Virus record (IMG/VR): IMGVR_UViG_3300030103_005831
Coordinates: 16,465-42,424 of that record
Source of the DNA: a virus
Length of the DNA: 25,960 nt
Reading direction: 5' to 3' (one strand)
Below are positions 23,194 to 25,960 of this stretch, one piece after another. The notes below the pieces were generated by a model. It was not told the origin of the DNA. It did not search any database and saw only the letters and a program-made list of their open reading frames with translations. The stretch's first letter is position 1; each line of letters opens with the position of its first letter. A program made the translations under genes and the position numbers.

Positions 23194-25960
23194 GTGTCTG
23201 TTAAAGTTACAGTAGGTCAACAAACCTTCATAAAAAAGATTGTACTTGGTACTCCGATTACGACTGCCAGAGAAACTTTATCTATTGATGAATTTACCGA
23301 TTTTGATGTTTCTACTAAATCTGATGCGCAGATACTAGTATTTGATTCATCAGAAGGTGTATTTAAAAACTTTACATTCGATGTTGGACAAGGTTTAGCG
23401 AGAGAATATTCACCTGCTGACGATAAATTAATTATTGGTATCGATTCTGATAAAACACCAGTCGTTACAGGTATATTATCAAAAGGCAATCTTACACCAA
23501 CACTCGATAGTGCATTTGACTTAGGTGATAGCGCTCGTAAGTGGAGAAATTTACATCTAAGTGGAAAGACTATATTCTTAGGTGGATTAAAAGTTAAAGA
23601 CTCAGGTGGTGATTTTGCTGTAAAAGATAGTAATGAACAACCAGTAAACTTTGATTTATCGGGTTCAATATCGCAGATAAGAGGTTACTTCAGTTCCGGT
23701 GGAGACTTAAGCTACGATTCATCAACTGGTAGATTTGAATTTGATGTTGAGCAAGTATACACTAAAGCAAATTTTGACAGTGATTTAGGTGCAGCATTAA
23801 GTGGCGGTGTAGGTATAGCATACGATTCAGCAACCGATACTATTAGTATTGATTCAGCTGAGTTAGAAGCAAACTTCAAACAAGATATACGCGGTTATTT
23901 TAGTTCAAGTAATAGTTTAAATTATAATAGTACAACAGGTGACTTTAGATTACCACAACCTTTAGACTCTGCAGCTAATCCTACATTTGCAAATATTACT
24001 GCTACTGGTGATGTTACATTTGATTCATCAGGTGCTATATTATTTGATAAATCAGATAAAGCTCTTGAGTTTGGTGATAATTACAAAGCGGTGTTTGGTG
24101 ATAATGATGACTTACAGATTTATCACCACAATAATGGAACTGGTATCATTCAGAATGCTGGTGCAGGGCAACTACAACTTCGTGCTAATACAATAAGACT
24201 TCTTAATCAGGCTACTGATGAAAACTTTGCTTTCTTTAATGATGATGGTAGTGTAGATTTATACCATAACAATATTAAAAGGTTTGAAACAACAGACTCT
24301 GGCATTGCAGTCACAGATCATATATCATTAGCCGATAATGGTGAAGCCAGATTTGGTACTGGTGATGATCTGCAAATATATCATACTGGCACAACAGGCA
24401 ATATCAAAAACACTACAGGCTCTTTAATCTTACAAGCTCCTACAGTTAGAATACAAGATGCAGGATCGTCTCAGACAGCCATTTCAGCCTCAAATGGTAT
24501 TGCTACACTTTTATTTGAAAACTCAGCAAAATTGGCAACCACAGATTCCGGCGTAACAGTTACCGGAAGTATACGTGGTGATTCAGCGACAGTTCCACTT
24601 ATTACTGCAGATAGTGCATTAATTACAAATATATCAGGTTCTTCAGCTAATTTTACTGCACTTCATTCAAAAAGCACAACATTAGATTCTGCACACATTG
24701 ATGCATTAACTGGTGATTCTGCAAGATTTAATGATTTACACGCAGACTCAGCGCATATTACAAATTTAACTGCATCCACAATTAGTTTCAATGATATTGA
24801 TGTAGACTCAGCAGACATTACTAATTTAACTGGCGATTCAGCAGATATAACAAATGTTTCAGGTAGCAGTTTAAATTTTGCAAATATACACAGTTCAGTA
24901 GCAACATTAGATAGTGCAACCTTAACGAATGTAACTGCAGACTCTGGTGTAATAACAGATATTTCTGGTACAAATTTAAATTACATTGAAATACACTCAA
25001 AAACAGCTTTATTAGATAGTGCAACTCTGACAAACGTAACTGCCGATAGTGCAGTCATAACAGATATATCAGGTACATCAGCTAATTATGTAACTGTACA
25101 CGGTTCAACTGCTACATTTGATTCTGCAATTGTAACAGATATATCAGGTAATACATTAAACTTTGGTACACTAAATGGAATATATGAAGGCTTTGATTCT
25201 GATTTAGCGAGAACAACTTCAAGACAAACAATAAGAACTTATTTAAATGCAGTAGATGCCGGCGGTGATGGAAGTTTCGCTTACGATTCAGCACTAGGTA
25301 AATTTACATACACTGGTCCATCTTCTACTGAAGTAAGAGCGCATCTAAGTGCAAGTAATAGTTTAAGTTATAATAGTACAACAGGTGACTTTAGATTACC
25401 ACAGCCACTCGATTCAGCCGCAAATCCAACATTCAATCAACTACGTGGTCCAGCAAGCTTTATAATAGATCCTGCTGCTATTGGTGATAACACAGGTACT
25501 GTCAGAATTCTTGGTAACTTGCAAGTTGAAGGCACACAAACAATTATAAATTCAACCACTGTAAGTCTTAATGATAAGAATATTGTTATTGCAGATAGCG
25601 CGGCAGATAGTTCAGCATTAGACGGTGGAGGTATTACATGGGGTGGAGCAAGTATAGTAGATACTCCTTCATTCAATTATTCACATGCAGATGCAAGACT
25701 TGTTTCAAATAGAGAAATAAATGCACCATTATTTTCAGGCTCTGGTGCAGCATTAACTAATTTACCTGCAGCATCATTAACGGGTACTATTGATTCTGCA
25801 AGAATACCTACATTATTAATTGCAGATATTGGAAACATTACTTCAATAGATCATGACGCACTTACTAACTTTGTAGCAAATGAACACATCGATCATACTT
25901 CAGTTTCAATAACAGCAGGAACTGGATTAAAAGGCGGCGGAACAATTGCAGCCACACGCG
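23194..25960 (+). CDS. Long tail fibre protein (partial, runs off window)
   Basis: Open for 922 codons with no stop. GTG at 23194 is chosen: it is 10 bases after the previous stop, has GAGGT at 23182-23186, and gives MSVKVTVGQQTFIKKIVLGT. Modules in order: N-terminal attachment domain (about 1-95); LDSAFDLGDSARKWRNLHLS and GKTIFLGGLKV (about 100-140); strand-turn repeats of the LxYxSxTGxF kind (about 165-265); two FGxxDDLQIYH modules (about 283-460); decapeptide repeats (473-662); a module shared with the gene at 20838 (686-717); a second LPQPLDSAANPTF module; a VEGTQTIINSTTVSLNDKNI module (about 776-810); and a NEHIDHTSVSITAGTGLKGG module near the window end. These are typical of fibres of marine T4-like phages. 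The receptor-binding tip should lie beyond the window. Confidence 0.8.
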   Translation, partial: MSVKVTVGQQTFIKKIVLGTPITTARETLSIDEFTDFDVSTKSDAQILVFDSSEGVFKNFTFDVGQGLAREYSPADDKLIIGIDSDKTPVVTGILSKGNLTPTLDSAFDLGDSARKWRNLHLSGKTIFLGGLKVKDSGGDFAVKDSNEQPVNFDLSGSISQIRGYFSSGGDLSYDSSTGRFEFDVEQVYTKANFDSDLGAALSGGVGIAYDSATDTISIDSAELEANFKQDIRGYFSSSNSLNYNSTTGDFRLPQPLDSAANPTFANITATGDVTFDSSGAILFDKSDKALEFGDNYKAVFGDNDDLQIYHHNNGTGIIQNAGAGQLQLRANTIRLLNQATDENFAFFNDDGSVDLYHNNIKRFETTDSGIAVTDHISLADNGEARFGTGDDLQIYHTGTTGNIKNTTGSLILQAPTVRIQDAGSSQTAISASNGIATLLFENSAKLATTDSGVTVTGSIRGDSATVPLITADSALITNISGSSANFTALHSKSTTLDSAHIDALTGDSARFNDLHADSAHITNLTASTISFNDIDVDSADITNLTGDSADITNVSGSSLNFANIHSSVATLDSATLTNVTADSGVITDISGTNLNYIEIHSKTALLDSATLTNVTADSAVITDISGTSANYVTVHGSTATFDSAIVTDISGNTLNFGTLNGIYEGFDSDLARTTSRQTIRTYLNAVDAGGDGSFAYDSALGKFTYTGPSSTEVRAHLSASNSLSYNSTTGDFRLPQPLDSAANPTFNQLRGPASFIIDPAAIGDNTGTVRILGNLQVEGTQTIINSTTVSLNDKNIVIADSAADSSALDGGGITWGGASIVDTPSFNYSHADARLVSNREINAPLFSGSGAALTNLPAASLTGTIDSARIPTLLIADIGNITSIDHDALTNFVANEHIDHTSVSITAGTGLKGGGTIAATR
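23906..23960 (+). repeat. 55-base direct repeat in the fibre gene, copy 1
   Basis: Matches 25352-25406 at 53 of 55 bases, both differences A to G (23921 and 23958). It encodes SSNSLNYNSTTGDFRLPQP. The flanking sequence that still encodes similar protein has diverged at synonymous sites. Confidence 0.85.
24040..24575 (+). repeat. Two tandem FGxxDDLQIYH fibre modules
   Basis: Two copies of a module of about 90 residues inside the fibre: AVFGDNDDLQIYHHNNGTG ... FETTDSGIAVTD, then ARFGTGDDLQIYHTGTTGN ... LATTDSGVTVTG. Each runs from the DDLQIYH strand through a polar loop to a TTDSG(I/V)(A/T)VT end. This is a common building block of marine phage fibres; the copies are diverged at DNA level. Confidence 0.7.
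24610..25179 (+). repeat. Decapeptide (DSAxITNxTG) repeats in the fibre
   Basis: Residues 473-662 are built from ten-residue units with consensus D-S-A-x-(I/L)-T-(N/D)-(I/L/V)-(T/S)-(G/A), for example DSADITNLTG, DSADITNVSG, DSAHITNLTA. Some units are separated by five-residue spacers. Two 35-residue super-units are in perfect tandem at 24901-25005 and 25006-25110. The rhythm suggests a repetitive beta-helix or triple-stranded shaft. Confidence 0.75.
25352..25406 (+). repeat. 55-base direct repeat in the fibre gene, copy 2
   Basis: Second copy of the repeat at 23906-23960, offset by exactly 1446 bases (482 codons), so both copies are read in the same frame and encode the same peptide with Asn to Ser at one position. 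Confidence 0.85.

Noticed and set aside
24610-25179. CRISPR-like or minisatellite array
   Set aside because: The periodicity is in the protein (10 and 35 residues, in frame); the DNA copies are diverged and have no unique spacers.
1-25960. Integration, transposon, tRNA, defence or toxin-antitoxin elements
   Set aside because: No integrase, transposase, inverted repeats or tRNA-like clover leaf was seen. Every stretch longer than 80 bases is occupied by a virion-related gene or the VOC gene.

Overview
The window reads as the late structural (tail, baseplate and fibre) region of an AT-rich, T4-type contractile-tailed phage of the kind found in marine bacteria. The evidence is the run of recognisable T4 homologues (gp4, gp48, gp53, a gp27-like hub, gp5, gp25, gp6, a gp7 C-terminal domain, a gp10 N-terminal domain, gp8), T4-type late promoters with the core TATAAATA, near-continuous tight packing with 1-8 base overlaps, and large structural proteins and fibre modules typical of marine T4-like phages. 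The host cannot be read from the sequence; the low GC would fit a low-GC marine host, but that is inference.

Layout. Bases 1-644 are on the minus strand: the start of a VOC/glyoxalase-fold protein (cut by the window edge) and the gp4 head-completion nuclease. A 53-base divergent spacer (645-697) carries a plus-strand late promoter. From 698 to the window end everything is on the plus strand. The central baseplate and hub block (698-9480) holds gp48, gp53, a gp27-like hub protein, the gp5 OB-fold fused to a non-T4 lysozyme domain, a 716-residue protein with a decayed amidase-like domain, a separate gp5-type needle, and an unknown structural protein. The wedge block (9517-20845) opens with a late promoter and holds gp25, gp6, a shortened gp7 and, after another late promoter, a gp10-like protein, gp8, a 1255-residue DUF4815-like protein, a partner structural protein and a small coiled-coil protein. 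The fibre block (20838-end) holds two fibre-like proteins, then, after a possible terminator, a late promoter and a hairpin leader, a small beta-domain protein and a long tail fibre that runs off the window with no stop.

How the genes work together. The hub genes make the tube cap, hub ring, spike and peptidoglycan-degrading tip. The gp25/gp6/gp7/gp53/gp8/gp10 set makes the wedges around it. The large structural proteins and fibres probably decorate the baseplate periphery and carry receptor binding. gp4 works in head completion and is encoded divergently.

Most notable points: T4 gp5 functions are spread over separate genes with a different lysozyme domain; an amidase-like domain has lost two of three expected zinc ligands; a late promoter sits on the gp4 stop codon so that the predicted transcript starts at the A of the next ATG; a small VGxTVTG-type domain recurs in three baseplate proteins; and the long fibre contains decapeptide repeats, 35-residue tandem repeats and an in-frame 55-base near-identical direct repeat 1446 bases apart.
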